Source: Persicitalea sp963716085 (GTDB lineage Bacteria > Bacteroidota > Bacteroidia > Cytophagales > Spirosomataceae). Taken from it: a stretch of DNA of 64,000 nucleotides. The translations under genes and the position numbers were made by a program. The notes under the pieces were generated by a model. It made no database searches. It saw only the letters and a program-made list of their open reading frames with translations, and was not told where the DNA came from. Below are positions 7,942-16,958 of this stretch, piece by piece (within the stretch, counting starts at the first letter, position 1; each line of letters begins with the position of its first letter). The stretch is from NCBI GenBank assembly GCA_963716085.1, contig OY970288.1, positions 4,960,001 through 5,024,000 on the forward strand, read 5' to 3'.

Positions 7942-8925
7942 TTGCCAAGAACCCCTTCCGCTACCTCTACCCTCCGCCTGCGGCGCATTTTCAAAATCCA
8001 CCATCGACTGCGCACGATGCAGCCTTTTTCCGCCGAGGAGCTGGCTGCCTATTGCGCGGAAGCAGATCCGAACGCCAACACGCGGCTGATTCGGGGCGAT
8101 GTCGGGTTGTTGCGAGAATTGGGCGCACCAATTCCGAGAGGCCATAAGCACACCAAATTCCGGTACGACGCGCCGTTTTCTTTGCTGGAAAGTCTGGAAG
8201 GCGTGGACACCGCCGAGACGGACGAGGTGCTGGCCTATCTCAACCAACTCTACCAAAGAGCCCCGAAGGCTGCTTTTCTGGAACTGGACAAAGTGTTTCT
8301 GGCACTCGAACACCGCATCCGCACCGCCGAGGCGCAGGGCGACCCGCGTCTACAGTTCGAGAAAGTTGCCTACGCCGGACAGGATTACGTGACGCTGCTT
8401 TTCGACTACCTCCTCAATCAGCGGACGATTTACTTCGACTACCAGCCCTTCGGCCGCGAACCCGGCGAGCGCACGGTCTTTCCGGTTTTCCTGAAAGAAT
8501 ACAACCACCGCTGGTTTCTGATCGGCTTCGACCGGGAAGTGCAGCGGTACCAAAACTACGCCCTCGACCGCATCGTGAGCCGCCCCAAACTCGCGGATTG
8601 GCGTCCGCAGGTAGAACAGTTGCCGGACGCGGCCACGTATTTTCAGAATCTGATCGGCGTTTCGCTGGAAGGAGATTTGGCCGAAGTGGTGGTGCGGGTG
8701 CGCAAACCCCGCGCCAACTACCTCCGCACCAAATTGTGGCATTCGTCACAAAAAGAACAAGCCGAAACCGACGAATGGATTGATTTCCAATGGGAAGTGC
8801 TGCTCAACCGGGAGTTGAAGGCGCGGATTCTGGAACTCGGCGACGATGCGGAGGTACTGGAGCCAGTGGGATTGCGGAAGGAGATTGGGCAGATTGCTAA
8901 AAATGCGGCTTCGCAGTACGAATAA
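7942..8925 (+). CDS. WYL-domain transcriptional regulator
   Basis: A 327-residue protein. The first 110 residues are a probable winged-helix region (TLRLRRIFKIHHRLRT, later HTKFRYD). Residues about 140-235 form a WYL domain (RTIYFDYQPF, NHRWFLIGFD, YALDRI), followed by the WCX-like C-terminal part (ARILELGDDAEVLEP). WYL proteins bind nucleotide or nucleic-acid ligands and control DNA-damage, phage-defence or metabolic genes. The start chosen is TTG at 7942, giving MPRTPSATSTL, which resembles the usual N-terminus of Bacteroidota WYL proteins; the next Met is 25 residues later. A target is not evident; it is not in an operon with the retron. Confidence 0.85.
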   Translation: MPRTPSATSTLRLRRIFKIHHRLRTMQPFSAEELAAYCAEADPNANTRLIRGDVGLLRELGAPIPRGHKHTKFRYDAPFSLLESLEGVDTAETDEVLAYLNQLYQRAPKAAFLELDKVFLALEHRIRTAEAQGDPRLQFEKVAYAGQDYVTLLFDYLLNQRTIYFDYQPFGREPGERTVFPVFLKEYNHRWFLIGFDREVQRYQNYALDRIVSRPKLADWRPQVEQLPDAATYFQNLIGVSLEGDLAEVVVRVRKPRANYLRTKLWHSSQKEQAETDEWIDFQWEVLLNRELKARILELGDDAEVLEPVGLRKEIGQIAKNAASQYE

Positions 8926-9058
8926 TGAATCCGCTCAACGACAGGCGTGCGCCAAGTTTTCGCCTGTTGCTCTCAACTTTACGAAAACCAGCCCAGTTGC
9001 CATCTTTGATCGGGAATCCATATTAGTCTGTCGACTATATACCGCAGAGCGACTTTCT

Positions 9059-9487
9059 TCAAGGACAATTTCTCGTGAGGTTGCCCCATCTTTCACTCAG
9101 TTTCCCGGCAAAATCTTGTTGAACGCCTTTCGGTAGATACAGTGTCCAACTGACCTCGTGCGATTTTGACCCTGCTGTTACTTTAATGCTTCCACCTCCA
9201 ATGTCACAACACACGGGTTCAGTGTTGGATTTGGCCTCACTAAACTCTTTCCAGTTGAACCCTTCCACTAAATTGTTCCACTCAGTCAGAGTTATGAGCC
9301 GCTCACATTTCTTCACTTTGCCACGATAATCCAATACCTCCTTCTGCGGATCGATGACTACCGTGGATGTAGATCCCGTAAATCCGATCGTGTTGCTGTA
9401 CTCGATTCGAGTAATGGGCCCAGGATCGACGTCACGCTTGCAACCGATAAGAACTACGATAGCACAGAGAATCAGTGAATTCTTCAT
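9059..9487 (-). CDS. Small putative lipoprotein
   Basis: A 142-residue protein with a short hydrophobic signal and a lipobox ending LIGC (Cys about residue 15), followed by KRDVDPGP. That is the pattern of a lipid-anchored envelope protein. The mature part has no recognised domain; it contains a CC pair in EPVCCDIGGGSIKV and a repeated beta-like pattern. Similar short lipoproteins are common in Cytophagales. It stands between the WYL regulator (convergent) and the large propeller protein upstream on the same strand, with more than 100 bp to the latter, so it is probably its own unit. Confidence 0.6.
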   Translation of the reverse strand: MKNSLILCAIVVLIGCKRDVDPGPITRIEYSNTIGFTGSTSTVVIDPQKEVLDYRGKVKKCERLITLTEWNNLVEGFNWKEFSEAKSNTEPVCCDIGGGSIKVTAGSKSHEVSWTLYLPKGVQQDFAGKLSERWGNLTRNCP

Positions 9488-9609
9488 GATTGGGAATAAT
9501 TGAGTGATGTTTGACGATGGGATGAGTCAACCCTCGACGGTTTAGTTGGAATCCCCGAGGTAAGAATAACGCCCTTTCTGCCCGATCATTCGCAAACGGG
9601 TAGGTTGAA

Positions 9610-12600
9610 TCATTCCTCCCCCGGCTTGATATACACTGCCGGCAACCGCCGCGCTTCGTAATCGGCATTGAACTTCGCCACATCTTCCTTCACGATCTTC
9701 TGCATTGCCGTCTTGTGCGTATTCCACTCGGCCAATAATTCGGCCAGGCGTTCCTTCACGCCTTCCGTCGGGCGCGGGTCGTGGTTATTAGCACGGCCCC
9801 GCAGGTCAAGCAGTCCCGCATTCAGTCGGTTGGGAAAGTTGATGACGTCCTGAAACGTCTGCTGTTTGGGCGTGATGAGGTCGTCTTCCCAAGTCGTGAT
9901 TTTCTTGGTGAGGTCTTTACCCGAAGTCTGCCACTTCTTCATCGTCGTGTCGCTTTTCCAGGTAGTCTGCAGGGCTTCGATCTGAGATTTGGCGTTCCGC
10001 ATCGTGTTTACGGCCTCGTGTATTTCGCGCACGGCGTTTTCAGTTTTGGTCAAAACCTCCTGCTGCGCTTCGTAGTCGGCCATTGTGGCGTCCAGGCGCG
10101 GATCGGGCAGGATGGTGGCGGTGGTCGTGGAGGTGCCTTTGTCGGTGACGAGCTTCAAGGTGTAAGTCCCCGGCCCGACCAAACTGCCCCGGTAGTCGCC
10201 GTTGACGAAGACTTTGTCCACGCCCGGCAGGGCTTCGCGGCGCATGTCCCAGGCCAGGCGGTTGAGGCCCTTTTTGCTGGGAAGCATCGCTTTCGGCGCG
10301 GGGCCGCCTTCGTACTTTTTGTAGGTCTTGTCTTTTTGGTTGTTAAAAGAGCGAATTACCTTTCCATCGGCGTTCATCACGTCGAGCGTTACGGTGGAGC
10401 TGTCCAAATTCTCCGGCAGGAAGTAGCTGATCGACACGCCCGAAGCGGGGTTTTGTCCGTAGCCGGGCACGGGTTCCGAGGGCGAACGCCCGTCCAGCCG
10501 CACGGCTTTGGCGGGCGTCACGAGCCGCGCCTTCGCCTCCGTACCGAACGGATTTTGCACCTGCTGGTACGGACTCAAATCGTCCAAAATCCAGAACGCT
10601 CGCCCCGAAGTGGCGGCGATGAGGTCGTTGTCGCGGATGAACAGGTCGTTGATGGGCGTCACGGGCAGGTTGAGCTGCAGCGGTGTCCAGTTCTCACCGC
10701 CATCGTAGGATAGGTACATTCCCAGCTCGGTGCCGCCGTAGAGCAGACCCTTTCGCACCGGATCCTCGCGCACGGTGCGGACGTAGCTCTCCGGCGCGAC
10801 GCCCTGCACGATTTTTTTCCAGGATTTTCCGTAATCTTTCGTCACAAAAACGTAGGAAGCGAAGTCGTTGAAGCGGTACTTGGTCGCCACCACGTAGGCC
10901 GTGGCCGCATCGTGCGACGACACCTCGATGCAGTTGATAAGGCACTCGCCCAGGTCGGGCGGCGTGATGTTTTGCCACGTTTTCCCGTCGTCCTGCGTGA
11001 CGTGGACGAGGCCGCAGTCGCTGCCCGAATACAGGACGCCGTAGCGGTGGGGCGAGGCGGCGAGGTAGGCCAGCGTGTTGTAGTTTTCGCCGCCCGCGCC
11101 CTCGTTGGTGAAGGGCGCGCCGCCCGCCACCTGCTTGGTGGTGTCGTTGCGGGTGAGGTCGGGGCTGATGACGTCCCAGCTTTGGCCTTGGTTTTTTGTT
11201 CGCAAAACCACGTTGGCCCCGTGGTAAATCACCGCCGGGATTTGCGGCGAAGCCACGATGGGCGAATTCCAGTTGAAGCGGTATCTCATGTCCTTGGGCA
11301 GTTCGGCCAGACCAATGGTCGGGTAGGCCATGATGTCCTTTTCTTCCCCCGTTTTTTTATCCAAAACCGAAATATTCCCCTGGTACGAGCCGCCGTACAC
11401 GAGGTCGGGCTTGTCGGGATCGAAGGCCACGAAGGCACTCTCGCCGCCCGGCCCGGCCGACCAGTCCTTCCAGCCCACACCCGTGCCGCTGGTGCGGTTG
11501 GCAATCATGACGGAGGAGTTATCCTGCTGCCCGCCGTACACCCAGTAGGGAAACTGGCGGTCGGCGATGACGCGGTAAAACTGCGCCGTGGGCTGGTTTT
11601 CCTGCGTACTCCACGACGCACCGCCGTTGAAGGTGACATTGGCCCCGCCGTCGTTGGAGTTGATCATGTTCAGCGGATTGCTGGGATTGATCCACAGCGA
11701 ATGGTTGTCGCCGTGCGGCGTTTTGACGGGCTTGAAGGTTTTGCCGCCGTCGCTGGATTTTAGCACCGGGGCATTGATGCAATAGACGATGTCGGCGTTT
11801 TGCGGGTCGGCCTCGATCTCGATGTAGTACCAGGCGCGGGCCACGGTCACGCGGGCGTTGGTGGTCTGGGTCCAGGTTTTGCCCGCGTCGTCGGAGCGAT
11901 AGACGCCGCCTTTTTCGCCCTCGGCCTCGATGTTGGCATACACGCGCTCCGGGTCGGCGGGCGACACCGACACGGCGACTTTGCCCATTTCCTTGGGCAG
12001 GCCTTTGGTCATTTTGTTCCACGTATCGCCGCCATCGGTGGACTTGTAGAGGGCCGAACCCTTGCCGCCGCTCACGACCTGCCACGGCAGGCGGCGATGA
12101 TCCCACATCCCGGCGTACAGGATGCGCGGGTTGGTGGCGTCCATGCTGAGGTCGGCGCAGCCTGTGTTTTCGTCCACGTACAGGATTTTGTCCCAGGTTT
12201 TGCCGCCGTCCGCCGAGCGGTAGATGCCGCGCTCCTCGGTGGCCCCGTGGGCCGCGCCCTGCACGGCGACATACACCAGATCCGAGTTATTGGGATGAAT
12301 GCGCACCGCCGCGATGTGCCGCGAGGCGGGCAGACCGAGGTGCTTCCAGGTCTTGCCCGCGTCGGTGGATTTATAGACGCCGTCGCCGTGAGAGGTCATC
12401 ACGCCCCGGATAGGGTGTTCGCCCATGCCGACGTAGATCACGTTGGGGTCGGAAGCCGCCACGGCGATGGCCCCGACCGAAGAGGTTTTGAGTTGGCCGT
12501 CGGTAATGTTTTTCCAACTGATTCCGGCGTCCTCCGTCTTCCAAACGCCGCCACCCACGCCGCCCATGTAGTAGAGCATCGGATTGCCCGGCACGCCCAC

Positions 12601-12792
12601 GGAAGCCACGCTGCGCCCGCCCCGAAACGGGCCGATGTTGCGCCATTTCATGCCCAGGTACAAGCTATCGACCGACATGGGTTGTGCGGCCGCGATAGGG
12701 AGGTCGAGGTTTCTGTCCTTCTTTTTTCTTTGGGCGAAGGTGAGGGTGGTGAGGAATAAGGCTAAGAGGGTTAAGGCGTAGCGTTTTTGCAT
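9610..12792 (-). CDS. Secreted VPS10/sortilin-like BNR-repeat beta-propeller protein
   Basis: A 1060-residue protein with an N-terminal signal (LTLLALFLTTLTFAQ). Residues about 45-800 contain many BNR/Asp-box repeats of the form SxDxGxTW (SADGGKTWDK, STDGGDTWNK, SDDAGKTWTQ, TKDYGKSWKK) and the opening WRNIGPFRGGR typical of the large sortilin-like 'glycosyl hydrolase' family of Bacteroidota and Acidobacteriota. The C-terminal 250 residues are a beta domain (Bacteroidetes-typical LVTDKGTSTTTATI) and a helical tail. Length is normal for the family. Enzyme activity has not been shown for most members, and annotation as a hydrolase is often automatic. It is probably exported to the periplasm or surface. 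Confidence 0.85.
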   Translation of the reverse strand: MQKRYALTLLALFLTTLTFAQRKKKDRNLDLPIAAAQPMSVDSLYLGMKWRNIGPFRGGRSVASVGVPGNPMLYYMGGVGGGVWKTEDAGISWKNITDGQLKTSSVGAIAVAASDPNVIYVGMGEHPIRGVMTSHGDGVYKSTDAGKTWKHLGLPASRHIAAVRIHPNNSDLVYVAVQGAAHGATEERGIYRSADGGKTWDKILYVDENTGCADLSMDATNPRILYAGMWDHRRLPWQVVSGGKGSALYKSTDGGDTWNKMTKGLPKEMGKVAVSVSPADPERVYANIEAEGEKGGVYRSDDAGKTWTQTTNARVTVARAWYYIEIEADPQNADIVYCINAPVLKSSDGGKTFKPVKTPHGDNHSLWINPSNPLNMINSNDGGANVTFNGGASWSTQENQPTAQFYRVIADRQFPYWVYGGQQDNSSVMIANRTSGTGVGWKDWSAGPGGESAFVAFDPDKPDLVYGGSYQGNISVLDKKTGEEKDIMAYPTIGLAELPKDMRYRFNWNSPIVASPQIPAVIYHGANVVLRTKNQGQSWDVISPDLTRNDTTKQVAGGAPFTNEGAGGENYNTLAYLAASPHRYGVLYSGSDCGLVHVTQDDGKTWQNITPPDLGECLINCIEVSSHDAATAYVVATKYRFNDFASYVFVTKDYGKSWKKIVQGVAPESYVRTVREDPVRKGLLYGGTELGMYLSYDGGENWTPLQLNLPVTPINDLFIRDNDLIAATSGRAFWILDDLSPYQQVQNPFGTEAKARLVTPAKAVRLDGRSPSEPVPGYGQNPASGVSISYFLPENLDSSTVTLDVMNADGKVIRSFNNQKDKTYKKYEGGPAPKAMLPSKKGLNRLAWDMRREALPGVDKVFVNGDYRGSLVGPGTYTLKLVTDKGTSTTTATILPDPRLDATMADYEAQQEVLTKTENAVREIHEAVNTMRNAKSQIEALQTTWKSDTTMKKWQTSGKDLTKKITTWEDDLITPKQQTFQDVINFPNRLNAGLLDLRGRANNHDPRPTEGVKERLAELLAEWNTHKTAMQKIVKEDVAKFNADYEARRLPAVYIKPGEE

Positions 12793-12863
12793 GGGGTCAG
12801 TTTTATTTAGAGAAAAGGCAAGTTAAGGAATTTGGGGAAATAGCAATTGACGCGGCCATTTGC

Positions 12864-12871
12864 TATTTTTG
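12864..12871 (+). promoter_or_regulatory. Candidate promoter -7 box for the PIN toxin locus
   Basis: TATTTTTG matches the Bacteroidota -7 consensus TAnnTTTG and lies about 32 nt upstream of the antitoxin ATG at 12904. No clear TTG -33 element is at the right distance, so support is modest. Confidence 0.4.
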
Positions 12872-12903
12872 GATAAATATGCTTGTCACAAAGAACTATT
12901 CGT

Positions 12904-13146
12904 ATGCAAGTTACCGTCGAAATACCCGAAAACAAGGTTTCATTCGTGATGGAACTCTTTAAAGAGTTGCCTTATTTGAAAATTAAATCCGAAGGGAATT
13001 CACTTGCCGACTTTCGGCAGGAATGGGCTGCGCTGTCGGCCAAGCTTTCTCAAAATGAGCCTGATATGAACGAAGTAGAGATCATGCAGGAGATCAGGAC
13101 TGTGCGCCGGGAGCGCAATCGTCGCCAGAGATCAGTCGCTGAATGA
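12904..13146 (+). CDS. Antitoxin-like partner of a PIN toxin
   Basis: An 80-residue protein starting MQVTVEIPENKVSFVMELFK, the N-terminus common to small Bacteroidota antitoxins encoded before COG1569 PIN toxins. The C-terminal third is a charged helix (NEVEIMQEIRTVRRERNRRQ), suited to wrapping around the toxin. An in-frame TTG at 12883 would add seven residues; the ATG gives the standard start. Its TGA overlaps the next gene's ATG (ATGA), so the two are translationally coupled. No DNA-binding domain is obvious. The antitoxin role is inferred from the coupling and the PIN neighbour. Confidence 0.7.
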   Translation: MQVTVEIPENKVSFVMELFKELPYLKIKSEGNSLADFRQEWAALSAKLSQNEPDMNEVEIMQEIRTVRRERNRRQRSVAE

Positions 13147-13562
13147 AAGTAGTCATCGACACCAACGACTTCATCAGTGCGCTGATTGGCAAGCGGCATC
13201 GTTTGAAATTGCAGAAGGTTTTGCTCAATCCAAATATTGTCATTCTTGCTGATGCTACGCTTTTGGCAGAAATCAAGGATGTAGCCTACAGGGAAAAATT
13301 CAGGAAATATGTGAGTGTCGAAGAAGTGGATGACTTTCTGGCTCTGCTTCCCAAAAGATTAAAGCCTGTTGTAGTTACTTCGGCAGTAAGCGCAAGTCCT
13401 GACCCGGACGATAATTTTCTGCTTGCTTTGGCGCTAGATGGGGAAGCGGATTATCTCGTGACAGGCGACAAATCAGATTTGCTGGTTTTGCAGGAATTTG
13501 AGGAAATCCCAATTATACGGCTAGACCGACTGCTCGAAATAATCGAGCAGCAGAACCTTTGA
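13143..13562 (+). CDS. PIN-family toxin (COG1569 type)
   Basis: A 139-residue PIN-domain protein. Acidic metal-binding residues are in place: VIDTND at residues 4-9, an acidic residue in LLAEIKDV (about 42), and DPDDNFLLALA near 85-95, followed by ADYLVTGDK with the fourth Asp. This is the layout of TIGR00305-type putative toxins, predicted Mg2+-dependent ribonucleases. It overlaps the antitoxin-like gene by four bases. About 20 bp downstream is a Uma2 gene on the same strand, possibly part of the same transcript. Confidence 0.8.
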   Translation: MKVVIDTNDFISALIGKRHRLKLQKVLLNPNIVILADATLLAEIKDVAYREKFRKYVSVEEVDDFLALLPKRLKPVVVTSAVSASPDPDDNFLLALALDGEADYLVTGDKSDLLVLQEFEEIPIIRLDRLLEIIEQQNL

Positions 13563-13583
13563 CTCAAATATAAAAGAAGTGCT

Positions 13584-14207
13584 ATGATTACTACCGATCA
13601 TCTCAAAGAAACGATTCTCGAGCAATTGAAGACCCAGGAACTCGTCCGGGTTCCGGCCTCGGAGGAGGAGTTTTTCACGCTGTCTGCCCAATTACCCTTC
13701 AAAATCGAATACCACGAAAGCGAAATTGTTACCATGGGAGCTTCCTCATTCTGGCACGAGGTTCTCGTGTCGAACTTTATCTTTTTGCTAAAAACCATTT
13801 TTAGCCAAGACCAATCCATTTTTGTGTTGGGCAGTAATTTGGGCGTTCAGATTCCAAAATTCGAGGGCGGGTACTACCTGCCGGATGTGGTGGTTGTGAA
13901 AGGAAATCCAGAGTTCAAGCCCGGCTATACTTCTGTGATTACAAATCCCTATATTGTCGTAGAGGTTCTGTCGCCTTCGACCAAAGAATTTGATCTCTCG
14001 GACAAACTGCCCGACTACAAGCATATCGACAGTTTGCAGCAAGTCATTTTCGTTAACCAAAAGAAGGTGAACCTGAGCAGCTACACCCGTTCCGATCAGC
14101 CGGGCGTGTGGCTCAATCAGGACTTTTTTGAAGGCGACACTATTCTGATCGAGAATATGCCCGTTGCTTTGCAGGATATTTACGATAAGGTGCAGTTTGG
14201 GAAATAG
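13584..14207 (+). CDS. Uma2 family (DUF820) restriction-endonuclease-like protein
   Basis: A 207-residue protein with the Uma2 layout: N-terminal helix, then VLGSNLGVQIPKFEGGYYLPDVVVVKG, IVVEVLSPSTKEFDLSDK and YKHIDSLQQVIFVNQKK. These give the PD-(D/E)xK residues: D in LPDVVVV, E-V-L in VEVLSPST, and K in DKLPDYK. The family has a nuclease fold but mostly unknown biological substrates, and is very abundant in cyanobacteria and Bacteroidota. It follows the PIN toxin by 21 bp, hinting at one accessory unit. The role is undetermined. Confidence 0.85.
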   Translation: MITTDHLKETILEQLKTQELVRVPASEEEFFTLSAQLPFKIEYHESEIVTMGASSFWHEVLVSNFIFLLKTIFSQDQSIFVLGSNLGVQIPKFEGGYYLPDVVVVKGNPEFKPGYTSVITNPYIVVEVLSPSTKEFDLSDKLPDYKHIDSLQQVIFVNQKKVNLSSYTRSDQPGVWLNQDFFEGDTILIENMPVALQDIYDKVQFGK

Positions 14208-14243
14208 CTTTCCTGCGTCTGAAGCTTCGCACCATCCAGAGGT

Positions 14244-15653
14244 TTACAAATCACTATATTTCTTGACGAAAGTGATCCAATCTACACCGTATGGGACAGT
14301 GACGTATTTCCCTTCGGGCGTTACCAAAATTTTGGTTGGATATCCTTGTACGGCGTAGGTTTCCTGAATTTTATTATCCGACATCGCCACAGGAAACGTA
14401 AATTTTTTCTCTTCCATATAAGCCAAAACCCTGGGCTGCGTGTCGTTGCAGGCAACGGTTAGCAAAGAAATTTTTTCGGGATTTTGCACGACCGTCGAGT
14501 CATAGAATTTTTGCAAATCAGGGTGTTCCTTTCGGCAGGGAGCACACCACGTTCCCCAAAAATCCACCATGATCCATTTACCCGCCAACTTTTTACTTGA
14601 GAAGACCGCTTTATCGAGCATAGCAAGTGAAATGGGCGGGGCGGTTTTAGCACTGCCGTTGATTGCTTCCTGCCAGTATTGACTGAAACTCTTTCCCGAC
14701 GAATGGTTGGCTTCGTAATACGCCTGCAACTTTTCCTTATGTGCAGGATTACCCAGTGCCATTTCCCGAAGCGTCGATAGCACCCGGCCTTTGTTCTCTA
14801 CACTTTTAGTCAGGTAGTCGAGGTAATCGTCCTGAAAGGAATCTTTACCAGCATCAGGATAAAGGAAGCCCGTGTCGTAAAAATACGCGGATTTGTGGTT
14901 CTGGTCGATTAGATCCGGGCTGAAATTAAAGGCATTTCTCAGTAAGCCTTCTTTCTTGCCAGCTTCCGTCGCCGCCTGGGCTTCCAGATAGTTAACGTAA
15001 GCATATAGGTACCGATAATAGGCCCGGCGATCCAGTTCCATGCGGGACGAGGAATCCGTGGCCGTGATCTGATTGCTTTTTAGGTTTTCTTTAATGGAAT
15101 CAAAAAGCTTATTGGCCAAGGGGGTCATTTCTTCTTTTCCGATCATGAGCTGATAGATCAGCAAGCCGTAACGATCCAGGTGATTTTCCGAGCTGTTCTT
15201 CGAGGCAGCGTAGAGTTCTAAAAAATTCTGGGTGAAGTTTATCAGCAAGTCAGACTCGCTCTGCTTTTCCTGGGCCTGTGTCCAGAGAAACACGGGTTCC
15301 ACGGTTTCGCGCAAATGAACACTGCTATCCGCCATCATTCTCGATAAAAGCTGCTGGTATCGGATGATCTTATCTTTTTGTTCTTCGGCCCGAGCAACGC
15401 TAATCGCCTGATCTTGAATGAATGCCTGAGCAAAGGAATTATGGATCAAAGAGCTGAGTAGAACGACATATCTCTTCGTTGCTAATTTGCGGGCGTAGTA
15501 CAATGCAGAATCAGCATTGTAAGATTGTTCTTGGGTGAAATTCACGAAATTATTGAAATAATCAACGGGTGATTCCTGGGGTTGTCTGCCTTCTTGGGCG
15601 TAAGCTGATGCCGCCACAGACAGGCATAGGAGAAGTAATGTCAATTTTTTCAT
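14244..15653 (-). CDS. Exported TlpA-like thiol-disulfide oxidoreductase
   Basis: A 469-residue protein with a signal peptide (LTLLLLCLSVAASAYA). Residues about 25-310 are a helical N-terminal region of unknown function. Residues about 320-469 are a thioredoxin/TlpA domain with the active site WCAPC in MVDFWGTWCAPCRKEH and the cis-Pro loop VQGYPTKILV. Such proteins sit in the periplasm facing outward and reduce or isomerise disulfides, often for cytochrome maturation or oxidative-stress functions. A TAACTTTG box at 15658-15665 lies almost directly upstream of the ATG, implying a very short or absent leader if it is used. It has no operon partner. Confidence 0.88.
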   Translation of the reverse strand: MKKLTLLLLCLSVAASAYAQEGRQPQESPVDYFNNFVNFTQEQSYNADSALYYARKLATKRYVVLLSSLIHNSFAQAFIQDQAISVARAEEQKDKIIRYQQLLSRMMADSSVHLRETVEPVFLWTQAQEKQSESDLLINFTQNFLELYAASKNSSENHLDRYGLLIYQLMIGKEEMTPLANKLFDSIKENLKSNQITATDSSSRMELDRRAYYRYLYAYVNYLEAQAATEAGKKEGLLRNAFNFSPDLIDQNHKSAYFYDTGFLYPDAGKDSFQDDYLDYLTKSVENKGRVLSTLREMALGNPAHKEKLQAYYEANHSSGKSFSQYWQEAINGSAKTAPPISLAMLDKAVFSSKKLAGKWIMVDFWGTWCAPCRKEHPDLQKFYDSTVVQNPEKISLLTVACNDTQPRVLAYMEEKKFTFPVAMSDNKIQETYAVQGYPTKILVTPEGKYVTVPYGVDWITFVKKYSDL

Positions 15654-15802
15654 AAAGCAAAGTTAGTTTAGGAGTCAGCGCGGTGAGCAGCCTTATTTTG
15701 AGGACGCAAGGTGATTGAACAAACTAAGAATAATTCGAATTCTTATACCTTGTAAAAATTATTTTGAAGCAACCCACAGCCTGCACGAATGGCCAAGTCG
15801 GT

Positions 15803-16849
15803 TTAAAGCTTCGTATCCTCACTCTTCAAAAACCCCGCCATATACAAGTCGAAGCCGCCTTTGCCGCCGGGGCGGTTGGAGGAAAAGATACCGGGATGGT
15901 ATCTGAAGTTAACTATGCCTTGAGGTATAATGGGGCGATATTCATCATATGCTGTATTGATGCGGTTGCCCATATTGACAGGCTCATGCCACTTCGTACC
16001 GTCAAACAACGCATAGTAAATATCGAAACCGCCTTGCCCGCCGGGACGGTTAGATGCGAAGTACATGACCTTGCTCCACCACGCCCCGACAAAATAGGGG
16101 CATTTGTCATCGTATGGCGTAGATAACCGCGTGTTTTTAGTTATCGTCTGTGGTTTGTCGGAAAGCAATGTCTCTAATAACTGTTCAGGCCGATTGGGGA
16201 GTTTAACCTCGAATATGTCAAAGTTCCCATCCCGATTAGAACAGAAATAAAGCTGTGAAAAGTCATAACTGAATGTCGGGTAAGCATCGTCTTTCTGGCT
16301 ATTGAGCCACCTTACTTCAAAGGGGCCTTCGACATTCTTTTCGTCATTGGCGTTGTGGACAAACTTGATCTGCAAATCTCCCCCGCTATCGTCGGCATAA
16401 AGTAGCAAAGCGCGATTGAGTAGTACGCCATTCGGGTTATTAGGGTCTCTGGTCAACGGATAAGTAACTGGTCCCAAGACGTTACAGTTCTGATTGGCTT
16501 TGTCGAGCAAAAGTTGATAGTAGTACTGCGATACACCCACATTCCAGGTGACTGCCCCATTCTCTTTGATACCAAGCTGATCCTTCTTGTCGTCATACTC
16601 CAGTTCAAGCGGCTTGATAACCAGGTTGAACACATCCTTCCGCTCGCGCTTCGACGAGAAGATCAGGTAGTCCTGCCCGTACTTGTTTTGGGCAATATTG
16701 GAGTTGTAGTCGTCAAACTCGGAGTTTATTTCTTCCAGATTGACGGGCGTAGCCTGGAACTTGCCATTGCGGTCGGCCCAGGGGCCGGGGCAGGAAGTCA
16801 GGGCAAACGCCAGGCTGGCGATGAGGACGGAGGCGACGGGGTTTTTCAT
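15803..16849 (-). CDS. PD40-type beta-propeller lipoprotein
   Basis: From the ATG at 16849 the protein has 348 residues and begins with a lipoprotein signal (VLIASLAFALTSC, Cys about residue 19). The body has WD40-like PD40 repeats typical of TolB and OmpA-associated propellers: FSYDFSQLYFCSNRDGNFDI, YFASNRPGGQGGFDIY and FSSNRPGGKGGFDLYMA. These repeats form a blade propeller in the periplasm or at the outer membrane. Related Bacteroidota proteins are linked to envelope or T9SS gliding machinery (PorE-like), but the peptidoglycan-binding OmpA domain is absent here. Eight extra codons upstream in frame were excluded because the signal peptide fits the later Met. Confidence 0.75.
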   Translation of the reverse strand: MKNPVASVLIASLAFALTSCPGPWADRNGKFQATPVNLEEINSEFDDYNSNIAQNKYGQDYLIFSSKRERKDVFNLVIKPLELEYDDKKDQLGIKENGAVTWNVGVSQYYYQLLLDKANQNCNVLGPVTYPLTRDPNNPNGVLLNRALLLYADDSGGDLQIKFVHNANDEKNVEGPFEVRWLNSQKDDAYPTFSYDFSQLYFCSNRDGNFDIFEVKLPNRPEQLLETLLSDKPQTITKNTRLSTPYDDKCPYFVGAWWSKVMYFASNRPGGQGGFDIYYALFDGTKWHEPVNMGNRINTAYDEYRPIIPQGIVNFRYHPGIFSSNRPGGKGGFDLYMAGFLKSEDTKL

Positions 16850-16889
16850 GAAGCTGCATTTTTTGGTACGCAATACATGCTTACGGGAG

Positions 16890-16897
16890 CAAAATTA
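16890..16897 (-). promoter_or_regulatory. Candidate -7 promoter box (TAATTTTG)
   Basis: On the minus strand this reads TAATTTTG, a match to TAnnTTTG, about 41 nt upstream of the lipoprotein start at 16849. A TTG -33 element is not obvious at the usual distance. Confidence 0.4.
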
Positions 16898-16958
16898 AAA
16901 GCCAATGGTTGGAACGCCACTGGCTTTTTATTCAAAAAAAATTTTACAGGTGTTTTGC

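Noticed and set aside
9781..12759. Several long plus-strand frames (up to 319 codons)
   Set aside because: All lie antisense to the sortilin-like gene, whose BNR repeats are unmistakable. The antisense translations have no domain or signal.
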